Positions 1-12,337 of a stretch of 64,000 nucleotides of DNA are shown one piece after another; the first letter of the stretch is position 1; each line of letters begins with the position of its first letter. Where the stretch lies: positions 257,927-321,926 of the forward strand of contig VZDJ01000047.1 of NCBI GenBank assembly GCA_008694505.1, in the 5' to 3' direction. Made by a program: the position numbers and the translations under genes. The notes beneath the pieces are model-generated. The model saw nothing but the letters and a program-made list of their open reading frames with translations, searched no databases and was not told the origin of the DNA. This DNA is from Cyanoderma ruficeps. Its lineage: Eukaryota; Chordata; Aves; Passeriformes; Timaliidae.

Positions 1-623
1 AGCCTGAGACAAAAATGAGTATAAAAAATAGTATTTGCTGAAGATGCCGACTGGCTGAGAGTCACAATGAATTATCTGGTGAACTGCCTTCCTTTCTCAT
101 AGCAAGGATCCTGACTTTGAAGCCTTTAAAACTCAAGTATGCTCTGAATAATGAGAGAACGCTGACACATGTTGCTGTAACAGTTAAATTACTATTCTTT
201 TGTGTGCCATCACTACAAGTTACCACTTCCTTGGAAAAATAGAGGGAGCATTGGCCTTGCTAGTGCCTAAGTGGGTGTCTTAGGTCGACCTTAACACAAA
301 TGACAATGGATCAAGCTGGCCCTGAACTGAAGCAATTGAAAGGTGTCACTGGTTGACCACTATGTCAGCAAAACACCATGAGTGGGCTGCTGGGAAAAAA
401 TACTTCCTTCAACTCACTCAAGGAAAATATCCAGAGCTCACGTCATTGCCTGTTTTTAACACTTAATATCTGTCCCAGGGTTACCTAATGCTAAATGTTG
501 GATTATCACACAGATGTTTCATCCTGTACAAAGCAGGAATAATTCCCAGATTCCATTAAACAATAAAGCTTCCGGGAAAACTCCAGGATGGATCAAAATG
601 TGAGTTTTCTTTTCACTCTTCTA

Positions 624-643
624 CCCCACCCCATCCCACCCCC
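624..643 (-). other. Predicted G-quadruplex motif
   Basis: Four C runs of 4, 4, 3 and 5 are separated by loops of 1, 2 and 1 base, so the minus strand carries a canonical four-tract G-quadruplex motif with very short loops. It lies far from any gene seen here. Confidence 0.6.
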
Positions 644-921
644 ATTGGCAGTGATCCTTCAACTGATTTCATAGAGGGATAGTCTCAAGTAAATATATTC
701 TCTATATATAAACATCTTATTATATGCACATTTTAAATGAATATTCCCTGCAGGTCTTACTTAAGAATTGAAAATGCCCGAATTTGGGCTATATTTAAGC
801 AATAATGACGGATGGAAAGGCTGTTTCTTTTCAACTAAATGTGCCAATACTTGGCTTATCTGGTAATTAACTGCTGGGAAAGGCCTCCCTGTCAGTCCCT
901 GTCAGTCAATAAGTATAAGAT

Positions 922-933
922 GGGGGGGGGGGG
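922..933 (+). repeat. Poly-G run (12 bp)
   Basis: An uninterrupted run of 12 G between AGAT and AGAAAGG. Such long G homopolymers are rare, length-variable and prone to assembly error. Confidence 0.9.
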
Positions 934-3900
934 AGAAAGGCTTGTCATTAATCACCAGGAAATTTCAGACAGCTGCTGTTTTGCTGTAATAGAACATGCA
1001 AGTATTAAGAAAAATCACCAACAGTTACCTTTCAAGGTATTATAATTATATGTGGGCCTGCAAGTTGTCTTAGATATGGCTCATTTATATAAAGCATTTA
1101 GACATCAGCCCAATAACTGCTAAAAAAATAGGACTATAAAATTTTTTTAATTTGCAGTACACTCTCTGTTGCACTTGATTGCTTTCAGTGTGCTTTCAAG
1201 TGAAAAAACAACAGCATTTTCTAGGGACAGTCATGCATCAACTTTCAGAGACTGGAAAGAGCTAAAGTCATCAGTCTCAGGTACAGGCAATAAAGAGCCT
1301 GTTCTGAGTAAGGATGATCACTTGGTATTTCTGTGTGGTATTGTGCTTCATACAATATATAAGAAGAATAATAAATAAGAAATACAGTAATTACAAATTA
1401 CTAAAAATAAACATACGTTTCATATTTTTATATCTTAAATATAAAGCAAAATTAAATTTATATAGATAAATGTCACTTTTATAAATATGTCAAAATAAAA
1501 CAAAGAGATTTAATCTACCACATAAACAAAGCATAGTGAAATATATTTCCACATAGGCAAAGACAGCTCAATTCATAACTGTCTGGTGGTACTTTAGCTC
1601 CAACTTGCTCAGGAACAGTTGCATGGAATCACTCTCATGTCTACAACCCATGCTCTCCTACTGGGCCGTGAAGCTGAAACTCATCTTTGTCCAGCCCTGA
1701 GCTGCTCTGTGGAGATGCTTCTGAGAGCCAAGACTCACATGTTGTCCCGTCCCTGAAGTATTTTGGTCCTACTGTGAAACCAATATTAGCCACTGGCAGC
1801 TGATCCCAAGTGAAGCGTCCCTAAGAACTCTTCTGCTCTCAGTCAAGTGTCCCCTTGTGGTACTGTGTTATTGCAGGGATTCCACACCCCTTCACCTGAG
1901 ATTAAAAGGGACACTGTCTCCATGTGTTGCTCTGTGTACCTGTGCCTGGCTCAGGAAGGGTAAAACTGCCCCCGTCTTTCCACAAGGCAGCACACACAGG
2001 AGCATCTGGGGCTCTGCCTGGCACATATTAGAGACTTGCCTGCAGGTTCAAATATTTTCACATGAGGAACACAAAGGCTTTTCTCCATCTTAGCCTGGAG
2101 GAGGGGTGGTTCATGCCCCTTCCCCTTCACAGCAGAAATATTCAGTACCTTCACAAAGAACCTTCACAGCAATACATTCCAGGATGAACAGTCAGCTAGT
2201 ATAGTCTCCTGTGGATGTTATAAATATTACCAGCCTTAAATGCTGATACCCATATGGACTGAAATCCTAACCTCATCGAAATGGGTGGGAGCTCTGCCAG
2301 TCACTACACTGTGATCAAAATTTCACACATTGTATCTTAAAATGTAAAATACCACCATATGTGATGCATGCAAACCCCCACCTATTTGCTCTACCTTTGG
2401 CAGGTATTCTAAATAAAAAAAGTTGAGATCATTTCTACACTACTTACTTTTCTGAAATTTCAGTAGAGTTATATGTGCTGATGGCACTCAGATGAGAGTA
2501 GCTGCTCTTAGATATACTGCCAAATACATCTCATTTGAATCCTAAGATTTCGGGACAAGAGTTCTAATAAGGCTTATCAGAGACTATAATAGCATAGCAG
2601 GCTGCCCTGGGGCAAGTAACAGCTAATGAAGCCCCAGGATTGATATTTTAGCCCAGACACAAAGCACAGCTGATAATTTGATACAGACACATTCCCCTCT
2701 GCAGCAGAGTTGATGAGCTTGCCCATTTTGCAGCATTTGTACACAGCACATCACAGAGCTCCCTCCTGAGCAAATCAGCCCAGGTGTGTGCACACTGTAA
2801 CAGCCACACTCTGCCTGGCTGGAGGGAATGCACAGAACAGGAGCAGGAGCAGAACACTCCATGGAAAACCCGTGTCACGTAAAGGAGAAGATGGGATCAG
2901 TGACTCAGAACTTTTGTTTTCCAACTCTAAAGACTGAACCTAAGTCAGGCAGAACAAGAGTACATTTGTTTCTTGCACACATGAATAGGAAGGTGTGCAT
3001 TTTTTCTGGTAACCACAAATTGCAATTTAGGCTTAACAGGAAAGGAGAGAATGGAACATTTTCATTGAGACATTTCATATATTACTTAGTATTTAATGTG
3101 ATTTTTTAAAATAACTGTAGAGATTTTCCGATTTATGCATATTAATATACATAATGCTTCAGCCTAGTTTTGGGCTCTGTGGGTGGAAATGCAGAGCCCC
3201 AGTGGGCACTGCCAGCAGCTGCAGAGGGGATTTGCTGCACTGGCAGAACTGCTGTCTCTGCTGCAGCTGCTCTATCACCTGTATCACTCTATCACCTCTG
3301 CTCCTGGGCCTGGTGGCCCCAACATCAAAGTGCTGCTTTCTCTGGGAGTTCAACAAGGGAGTCAGTTGGAGAGGAGCCACCAGCCCAGCCCTCCTCCTCT
3401 GTGCAGCACCTCCAACAGCTCCAGACTGGCTGTACATATTTGGGCTGTTATTATTTCTGAAGCAGCTTCAAATTGCCTGTGAATGTCACAAAAAGCAAAT
3501 GAAAGACAAATGAACTCAATTAAAGATAAAGGGGGAAGGAGGAGCTGGATTTTCAAAACTGCTTATATGATTTAGAGCCATAACTCCTGTCATAACTCCC
3601 AACTGACTGAAAATTTACTGTCTAAATCTTTCAAGCTCTTTTGAAACTACCACCCAGTAATTTTTCCCTGGGCAGATATCACTAGCTATTGCTTTTCCCC
3701 AGTGAGATAACTGTATCATAAATAACATTCAGCAAAATAACTCCATAATACACAGTTTTTATACACTTTTAATATACTTTCACAAGGGTAAAATACTATC
3801 TGTATAAAAAGTTAAAATGGTTTAGTTCTGCCATGGATTAATACATATTTAAACTGTAAAATATTGATTCCTTGCCAAATCTCATCTGGGCTAGTGCTTT

Positions 3901-5054
3901 CCAAGTCAGTCTTCCATTTCACTTTGGTTTAAAGGATCAACGAAGTTCCACTGCCCAATAAGCCAATCTTAGATTAAAAATAAAATGCATCTGAAGTCTA
4001 AAAAAAATTGTGCTATCTAGAGGTAGGTAAAAGCTGTAAAAATGCATTCACTTCACTGAAATGAAACCCAAGCCCCACCTTTGTGGCCTACAAAGTTAAT
4101 TTTTCAGTGCACGTGAACAAGAGGCTTCTTTAGTTCATGCTGAAGGTTTTTGGAGCACAAATTAGTCCTTAAGTTACCAATAGAAGCAAGAAAGTTGATA
4201 TTCCCTCGGTAACAACTACACTCTGTGATCTGCCAATGGGCCAGTAATCCACCTAAGATGTCCCATTTTACACTGCTATTATAAGCATTTTAAAATCAAA
4301 ATTTGATGTGGTACTAAGTTAAATGCCTTGAAGAATTCTGTACCCTACATCAAGAAAGCTGCCGTTGTCAACCAGGCTCACACTTCTGACAAAATAACAA
4401 GAAATCGCTTCTAGGAATGCTGACTGGCATTGCTTTTGTTTTCAGGCTCAGGTGCTTTGCTGACATAGCACCTGAATGAACTGGTTATTATTTCAGTCAG
4501 TAATATCAGACTAACCTGTTACTCTCTAGATCATCTTTCTCATATATCGAGATCATGTTGGCAATCATCAGCCATTTGATAATATCTCAGACTGTCAAAG
4601 TTTATTAACGTGAATGTTTTTGGTTTTGGGAGACCTCAGTCAACTTTAAGACTCCTGGGCTAGAGCTATCCGTGTAGGTTAATCTGAAAACATTTTTGGT
4701 TTGAATATTTGAACAATGTTTTGCAACATTTTAGTTCGTTTCATTTAATAACCTTTCCTGAATACTCCTGCCTTTCATGAATATTTTGTGAGATATTGCT
4801 GTCTTACTCAATACTAGAGGATGTATCTTGAGTCCTTCCTTAAGAAATCCCGTAATCCTGTACATTGTTTGCCTTTCTCACTGGGATAAATTAATTTCAG
4901 TGAAATGGAAGCATAAATATGAGAAGCATTTGATCAAGACTTCATTGCATTTCCAGAACAAATAGTACCCAGTTAGGAAAGTTTGAAAAGGACATGGTTT
5001 ATCCATGAGCTGTCTCCAGATTATAGGTGGATTACACAGGGCTTTAATCTGATC

Positions 5055-5247
5055 TCAAACACAGCGGTGAGGCCCTGGCACGGGCTGCCAGAGAAGCTGT
5101 GCGTGCCCCATTCAGGCAAGGGCTCAAGGCCAGGCTGGATGGGGCTTGGGGCAGCCTGGTCTGCTGCAAGGTGTCCCTGCCATGGAGTCACTGTGATTAG
5201 ATGATCTGTGAGATGCCTTCCAACACAAACCATCCTCTGATTCCATT
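5055..5247 (+). mobile_element. CR1 LINE, 5'-truncated 3' end
   Basis: This matches the conserved 3' end of avian CR1 retrotransposons in plus orientation. It shows GTGAGGCCCTGGCACGGG, a CCAGAGAAGCTGTG block, AAGGCCAGGCTGGATGGGGC, GGTGTCCCTGCCATGG, a diverged GATGATCT...CCTTCCAAC block and the terminal CTCTGATTCC tail. It is noncoding and 5'-truncated, as most CR1 copies are. Divergence suggests an old insertion. Confidence 0.85.
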
Positions 5248-8200
5248 AACCTGCTCCGCAGATGGGTTATATCATCCATTTTAGTATCTGATCTTCCTTA
5301 TATCTAAATATATTTTAACAAGGCCAAGTTTTAATTTGTAACAACAACAAAGACCTTACCAGCTCTCTGTTCTTATCTGCTCTGAGGAAAAATAATATAT
5401 GAGTGTACATAAATATATGTACAACAAAAACTAAAGCAACAAAGGAGAGAGGGAGACAGAGGCATTGGCCAAAGCAAACTGTGGAATTCCGGGGATGATC
5501 AGAAATTTTAGAAAGAGAAATGAATCAAAATTCAATCTCACATTGGGACATATTTGCAGAATAGTCCAGTACCTCTGGCCATAATGCAAAGCAGGTGCTT
5601 TGAGGGTGTAAGAATGTTCTCAGAGAGGATGCAGATTTCTCATGTGTCATCCTTATTGCTCCCCAGGCTTAGCACAAGGCTAAGGGAGAAAGCAGCAGGA
5701 TCAGAAATAAGAATATTCCAGTTTGAATGTAGCAGTTTCCAAATAATATGGTAAGATTTACATGTGTACTATGACAAACCAAATAGATCTACTCAGTCAC
5801 GAGCAAAGAATATTAGAAAGATTGATATATTGTTATTATTACAAAATATAGAGTGAAAATACATCTGAAAGTAATTTTTTCTCATTTCATTATAGTTTAT
5901 AATGTGCACCCTCAATAGCAGCCATTAGCTCTGTAAACTGACATAATGACTTCCTACCTGATCCTAAACAGTGCTTTTATAAGCAATTTTAGCATATTTT
6001 ATTGGATCAGTGAAAATTTTATTCTCTGGAAGACTGTAAGAGAATCAAGGGCTTTATGAAAAATACCACGTAGTGCCATTTTCCATCTATAGTGCTCAAC
6101 ACAGCAAGAACTTGATTTCAGGTGACAATACTGGAACCCAACAAAGAATAACAATAATGAGTGAACACAGTGATTATCCCCTAGTGTCAGGAAGGATTCC
6201 TTCATGGAAACCAGCAAGCCAGAGACCTGGTTACTGTGAGGCAGAGGAGATGAAAGAAGTTTTACTTCCCACTACTGAATCTGTCATTTACTTATTTTTG
6301 CAACTATTTTATTGGTTTTGGGTGTAATGGGTATTTCTTCCTATAGCTATTGTACTTGCAAAAAAGTACAGTTAGAGTGTATAAAATGTTGTGACATGCT
6401 TGCTCTCTTACAAGTGCCTGTCCAAACACCAACACAAATATTGTACCCATGCTGTTCATTCCAGAAAACTGACATTTCTAAAGATGAGGCCAAATGTGTT
6501 TACAGATATATTTCTGAGTTGATTCAAGCTGAAAGGTACTTCTCATCTTTTGAAATGTCAGACTGCTGCTCCAAGAAAAACGAGTACAAGAGATAGGGCC
6601 ACTGTTGCACAGCTCCATTTTTAAATGAGTAGTATCTGATTGAAGATCCCAAGATTCATACAGTTCAGTGTTTTGCTGTGATATATTGCCTGCACTGGCA
6701 AAATGCAGTTGAGTGCACTGATTATTTGCTTCCATTGAGTGCCCACAGCAATCCCCAAATTCTAGTATCCTTTACCACCCTCATATCTGCTTAAACATCT
6801 GTGATATCCCCTGGGGGGCTGTACTTGCTAAATGAGAGGTTTAATAAGCTGCAGGGCACAGGTTCACTAAAGAGCTGCAGAAAGGTGAGGAGAGGCATAA
6901 GGGGAGGACAATATAGTGAAAAGTCTCACTGTGAATCTGCAGTGAGCAGGTTCCCTGTGTGTTACAGGAGCAGATGGGGAACGGCAGGGCTGAGAATGTC
7001 AGAAAAATCCTGATCTATGTCTCCAGGTTCAACTCCCACTACCTTCACCTCTCCTGAAACTTCTCTTGACCTTCTCTCCACTTTAGAGCCCTCTACTAAA
7101 ATCAGTGTGTAATACCAGCCCTCATACCGTACTGTTCCTGTACCTTCCATATATATGCTGCCTGGAGATATTTTTGTGTTGTGTAAAGCATCTCTTAAGG
7201 GAATGTGCAATTTTCTTTTTATCACAGATGAACTCAATAGTCAATTTTGAGTATTTACCTCCAAATTGCTTGGATATGAAGAATGTAGCACACCAGGAAA
7301 TCAAAGAGGAGAGCAGAATATTAAAAATGGTTAATAAATCATTTGACTGTTACAAAACCCTATTTTTGTTCCTCTGGTAGTATTGGAATTGTGTTAAGAG
7401 CTTGCTGCAAGATAGTAATGTGTATTTGCTACTGAAACCTCGATTAAACCCCTGTGCCAAATTTCCCAGTCTGCACTCAGTAGTGAAACCCAGCTCTCTG
7501 CTACAGCAAGATGACTTGTTTAGTTTAATATTGTTCAGTACAAAATTAAAGGTTAGGTTATCTGTAACAGCTGCAAGGTTTAAGTGTGGCAAAAGCACAC
7601 AAAAGTGAAGAATCAGGTCGACCAGCTTCCATTAAAGAAGTAAAAGATAAAGTGGCTGGAAAAATTTGCCTGCTATTTATTGATGTTTATCTTTTAGGAT
7701 TCCCTTTCCCATAGTGAAGGTGTCTGTTGTTGATGCTTATTACAAACCTCTCTGCTTGACAGAATCTGGTTTATTTTCACTGCCTTTTCATACAATTTCA
7801 TCACAGTGTCTATTCTTTTTTCCTGTATGACACCTTTCTATGAGAACAAATATTGGCAGATAGTTTCTGCTTGTACAGAGAACAGAGGTATAATAATAAT
7901 TAAATGGCTTTTAAGTAAAACTAGTACTGTTACTTCCGAGAAGGCAAGGGTACACATGGGATTTGTCCTAAAGAATCTAATCTACGGAGAATTTTACCAG
8001 ACAAGATTTGTATAAACAGTATGTCAATAATATCTGGCTTTAGTAATAACAGTCCCCAAATAGCACTTAGAGAAAAAATTGCAAGATCAGTCCAAATCAA
8101 GGAGAGTCAGACGCATAAGAAATCCCTGGTCATTTCCAGTAGACACAGGACAAGGAGCCCAACTTGCTGTCACTCTTCTGTCATGGTACATCTCAATGAA

Positions 8201-9390
8201 GACTGAATTTTTCCAGCATCTTCTGCATATCTGACTTCAGATGTCTTCCTTCTGGAGACACCCATGAAAGATGCTGGAAAGTTCAGCTGTGTGGAACACG
8301 GTGCTTTAAAGGGATGCTCGAGAAAGCAGAGCCATTGTTCCCTCCTCTGCCTTGACTTTGGAAAGCCATACACAGAGCGAGGCTGAAGTCTCTTGCAGGG
8401 GCAGGAGGTGCTGCTTCTTAGTCCAATAACTTTCTGTCCAAAGCAGCAAACAATATTCTCTTTAATGAACAATTTAAATGACAGTGTGGTGCTCAGTATT
8501 TCCAAAAAGGCTCCAGACTCCTGTGACCTACCACAAACCCAGACAGGAAAGTTCAAGCCTTCCAGCCTCCCTCCAGGTAATACACCAAATGTTTAACTGG
8601 TTCAGATGATGCTTATTCATGGGTACTTGTGGTCTCATGTTGAGATAGGTGCAACAATTACAAAATATAAAAAATCGATTTTAATTAAGGACAGCATAGG
8701 AAGAAGAGGATTAAAGTGCAGAGCTGTCAGTGCAGTATCAATGTCTAGTAAGATATTTCTAGTGCATTTTTTGTTAATAGAAACTGTTATAATTTCATGT
8801 AAGTTGGAATAAATTTGCTAAATGCAGTAAGTCTGATATCAGATCAGATTTGGACAAACACTCCCCTACACACATCTCTCAGAGGAACTCAGTGTCACAC
8901 ATTTATGAAGCTGTGTGTGGTAGACTAAATCTGTATTTTCTGCTGCAGCAAACATTTACACCTAATGATGACAAGTGTATCCTCTTTATGCCATAAACAA
9001 TTGATTTTGAAGCAAAGATAAGAGAATTATATATTGTGTATTTCATCTGTAAAATTAATTAACTCCTTTGATTTAGCTGAGAAAGGTGATGTTTTCTGAA
9101 GTTCAGCTTTACTGAAATTGACCTTTCCATCTACAAACATACCATTTAATTTACAACAGAAACAAAACCTTCGGAATTGTATTTACTCAGTAACTTTAAT
9201 AAAGGTCAACCCTTTTCAGAAAAAATTGTAAATGTGGCATTTAGCCTTCATATTTTGGAAAGTGTTACTTGAATCTTCACATCCAAATAGAACATAGCCT
9301 TTGAATTAAAAACAGCTAAACAAATAAGAACAAAGAAATTGTACAAAATTGTCTAGATCTCGGGTGTCGTAATTAGCCTTTAGCCTTTTG
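5248..9390. other. Noncoding DNA upstream of GRIA3, segment 2
   Basis: Unique AT-rich sequence. The longest open frame is 128 codons on the minus strand (8,170-8,556) with no recognisable similarity. No other repeat family is obvious by eye. Confidence 0.65.
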
Positions 9391-9606
9391 TCCTGGTTTG
9401 AAGGACAGGTGTCTGCCAAGGAAGGCGGGAACCTCCCTTGGGATGGAAAATGTGATCCCCTTCCCTCCAGATTATCACAGCTTTGAAATCTCGAGGCTTT
9501 CAGGCAAAGATCTGGGAGAAGGAACAACAGTTCTTTGCTAGCGTGTATATGTCAGACAAGACAAACAAACAGCGGCAGCGGCAGCCCCAGGAACAGAACT
9601 TCGTTT
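9391..9606 (-). mobile_element. LTR-like fragment of an avian endogenous retrovirus
   Basis: The left edge TGTCCTGGTTTGAAGGACAG, followed by GTGTCTGCCAAGGAAGGCGG and GAGAAGGAACAACAGTTCTTT, resembles an LTR I remember as widespread in songbird genomes. Read on the minus strand it would end in ...CCAGGACA, the usual CA end of an LTR, hence the tentative minus orientation. No retroviral coding region adjoins it, so it would be a solo or truncated LTR. The right edge is uncertain; a 14-A run at 9,665-9,678 follows. Confidence 0.55.
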
Positions 9607-9913
9607 GTCTAAGTACCTTCATTATCATCTCTTAGGCAACTAATGGGACAAAATTCCCTGAGAGAAAAAAAAAAAAAACGGGAAAAATCCCAACCTCCAA
9701 CACCTTTGTACTTCTACAGGACTATTTTCTTGAGTCTTCTGTGACTTAGGCCAACTAATGTTCAATACCTACAGTACACACACTAGCATGAATATAATAT
9801 GGTTTAAAAGGTTCACCAAGTTCAGGAAGAAATAGAACAGGCTTTTTCTTTGACCTTTAAGAAGGAGATTTGAAAATTCATCGAAGAAAAGCCTATTCAT
9901 CTGAGATACAGCG

Positions 9914-10001
9914 GCCCCAGCAAAGCGCTTTAGTGTATGGTTGACCTCAAGTGGAGCAGCCCCGCTGCAGTCAATGGGTCGGTTCTGTGCTTGAAGGCAG
10001 C
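9914..10001. repeat. Relic of an ancient sauropsid palindromic repeat
   Basis: GGCCCCAGCAAAGCGCTTTA, a diverged middle, then CCCCGCTGCAGTCAATGGGT and TTCTGTGCTTGAAGG follow the pattern of a palindromic repeat common in bird, crocodile and turtle genomes (a CCCATTGAAGTCAATGGG core flanked by GCTTAA arms). The copy is diverged. The family assignment is from memory. Confidence 0.5.
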
Positions 10002-10079
10002 AGTAGTTATTTATTATGTGTATTGTAGTTGAGCCCTGGGGTGTCCGAGCTGGAGCACAGCCCCGCTGTGTAATGAACT

Positions 10080-10230
10080 AAAAAACAAACAAAACAACAC
10101 CAAAACAAACGAACGAACAAAAACATACAAAAGCCAACCAAACAAACAAAACCCAAAACACACACACACACAAAACCTTACCAAAAAAACCCGCAACTAA
10201 CCAAAAAAATAAAACCCCAGAAAAACCCCA
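10080..10230. repeat. A-rich (CAAA)n-type low-complexity tract
   Basis: About 150 bp made almost only of A and C: CAAA/CAAAA units, GAAC repeats, a CACACACACACA core (about 10,159-10,171) and ACCAAAAAAA blocks. On the minus strand it yields a spurious open frame rich in Phe, Val and Cys. Confidence 0.9.
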
Positions 10231-12264
10231 ATGCAATAGATTATGCTAAAAGCTGAAATTTTCAGGGTGCGTTCATTTTTCATTAAGACCCTCTGAAATT
10301 AAAGAATCTGATTGCCTGGTGTCCGACTATGGAAAATACAATCCAGACAGAATTTCCTTGCTCTTTCTGGCTCTCGTCCTTAACTGTACAGCCGGAAGGA
10401 CCGGATGTTTTAACCTGACAATTCTCAAGTACAAACTCTGACAAGTGGAGGCCATTTGCATGAGAACACCTTGGAGTTTGCACAATCTAAAGAGGAAATA
10501 GCCAAATGAGAGATAAACAGGGATTTAAATCTGTGTTCTTTCTTAAGGCTGTTCCCAGGTAGAAAGCTTTCTGCCATCTCACAGGATGCCCTAATAGGAA
10601 AAAGGTTGGGAAGTCTCAGACTTTCTGAAGAAAACCCCATCTCTTACAAGGAATTTGTGATGTGTTCCAGTATGTAGCTCCCATAAGCAACTGCGGTACC
10701 CTTCCAACAGCTTCAGTGAAGAAAGGATTTACATAAATCCAATAAAAAAGCTTACATTTGTCATCATATGATAACATTTCAAACTAGCATGTGGAAAATG
10801 CAGCCTAATAGAATTAACCAGAGAATTGGATGGCTCAGGACATTTCAGTCAGATTAATACTAATCTTACAATGATTTATAGTGTGAGGAAACTTTCTCTA
10901 CCAAATAAACGTACAGGAGTCAGTTCAAAAATGTCATCACTGTTGACTTTAATGCTATTACACCTGGAATGTATTAAAGTTGTCTTCACAAGAGCCCTCT
11001 TCTACAGTTTTGAACCACTATTAATCTCACTGCCTTTAAGAGTCTAAAATAGTTGTGAATGAATCCAAAATTTCCGTTTCTTTGATCTTCTTCAGAGGTG
11101 AATGCTAGTCCTGTGTCTTGTGGACTGAGCGCTGTGGGCTAAAATTTGAGAGCTGCTGAAGCAAGAAATTGTTTTGCAGTGGCAGCATAAAAAAGCCTTT
11201 AAAACAAACTCAGTGTACAACACAAAACAGGGCTAAGCCAGAAATATCTGTCTAGATGCAGAAACTGCTCTGGACTGTTGAAATTCCTTGTGGGTTCAGT
11301 AATAGATAAATTCAAAAAGCTGCCTGCCTGTAAAACATTTGACCAAAGGTGAATCAGCTTCTGGCATTATCCATTCAAGACAATCATCACAGTCTTCTAC
11401 CTTGACATCAGCACCTGACCTAAACCTCTGTATCCCTGAATCTCTTGGAACATCGCTGTTCAGAGCCAGTTTAAGCCCTGCAAGTCCAGTGCATTACCTT
11501 GTGTAAGTGACACTGAGATAACTCTTCACCCCACTGCATTGAGGAATCCTGAGGAATGAAACATCTGAGCAGAAATTAACCCACTTCAAAGAAATCGGCA
11601 AATAAAGCAGCTAAAATTAACGTGATAGGTAAAAATTTTATTATGTCCAGATATAACAAAACGAAGCACATCTAGACTGGCTTCAGGAAAATTTCTAGCA
11701 GCTTTTCACAGAAAGACCAATTGTATTTTGGTACAAGCGTAAGCACCTTCAGGAGGCAGCTGCTTGGACCTTGGGGGCACACTGTCAGTGTAGTTGGACA
11801 GAGCCATGACAGAAAAACTCCTGTTTCCTGGTGCATGGTGCCTTATCCCACAGAAAGAGGAAGAGATGCACGTTCATCTTTCCCTTTGCTCTGGAGAGTA
11901 AGAGCAGCTGGTTGGTGTTCTTGCAGCAAAGTGGCTGTTCAATGCTTTCCATGTTTTGGATTTTATATTCTTATTTAAGGTTACGTTCCTGAAATTCAGT
12001 TGGTCCCTAAAATATTTGTAACCCTTCACCAGCTGCAGAAGAGTCTCACCAGATTATTATTCATTGTGTTAGATCTGGTAAGACCTAAGAAATAAGGTCC
12101 TGTTTTGTTGGCTCCTTGAGAGCTACTGAAGTGTGTGGACAAGACAAACAGGAAGAAAGCAAAGACACACAAAGTGAAGAGCCAGTGCAAAACCAGACAG
12201 CTTCTAAGTCTCATTTTGTTTAGCATTGGGCTGGGGAAAAGGGGCAGGCTAGGAAATAAAGTAC
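10231..12264. other. Noncoding DNA upstream of GRIA3, segment 3
   Basis: Unique sequence, open frames of at most 85 codons without recognisable similarity. Nothing else seen. Confidence 0.65.
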
Positions 12265-12337
12265 CATAGAATCCTTAAGGGTGGAAAAGACCTCCAGGGC
12301 CATTGAGTCCTACCTTTGAAAGCACCATGTCCAAGTA
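12265..12337 (-). mobile_element. CR1 LINE, short 3'-end fragment
   Basis: CCATAGAATCCTTAAGGGTG, then GGAAAAGACCTCCAGGGCCA, TTGAGTCCTACC and CACCATGTCCAAGTAAG follow the reverse complement of the CR1 3' end (ATAGAATCATTTAGGTTGGA type). Only about 70 bp remain and it is diverged. Confidence 0.7.

Larger units (their letters stand above)
1..5054. other. Noncoding DNA upstream of GRIA3, segment 1
   Basis: AT-rich unique sequence with no credible gene. It contains a C-rich tract with quadruplex potential (624-643), a run of 12 G (922-933), an AT-rich patch (about 1,380-1,560) and a GC-richer patch (about 3,160-3,440) in which several overlapping frames are open by chance. None of the open frames (60-119 codons) resembles a known protein. 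Confidence 0.7.

Noticed and set aside
8170..8556. 128-codon minus-strand frame
   Set aside because: No recognisable family, no splice or promoter context, and length within chance for this window.
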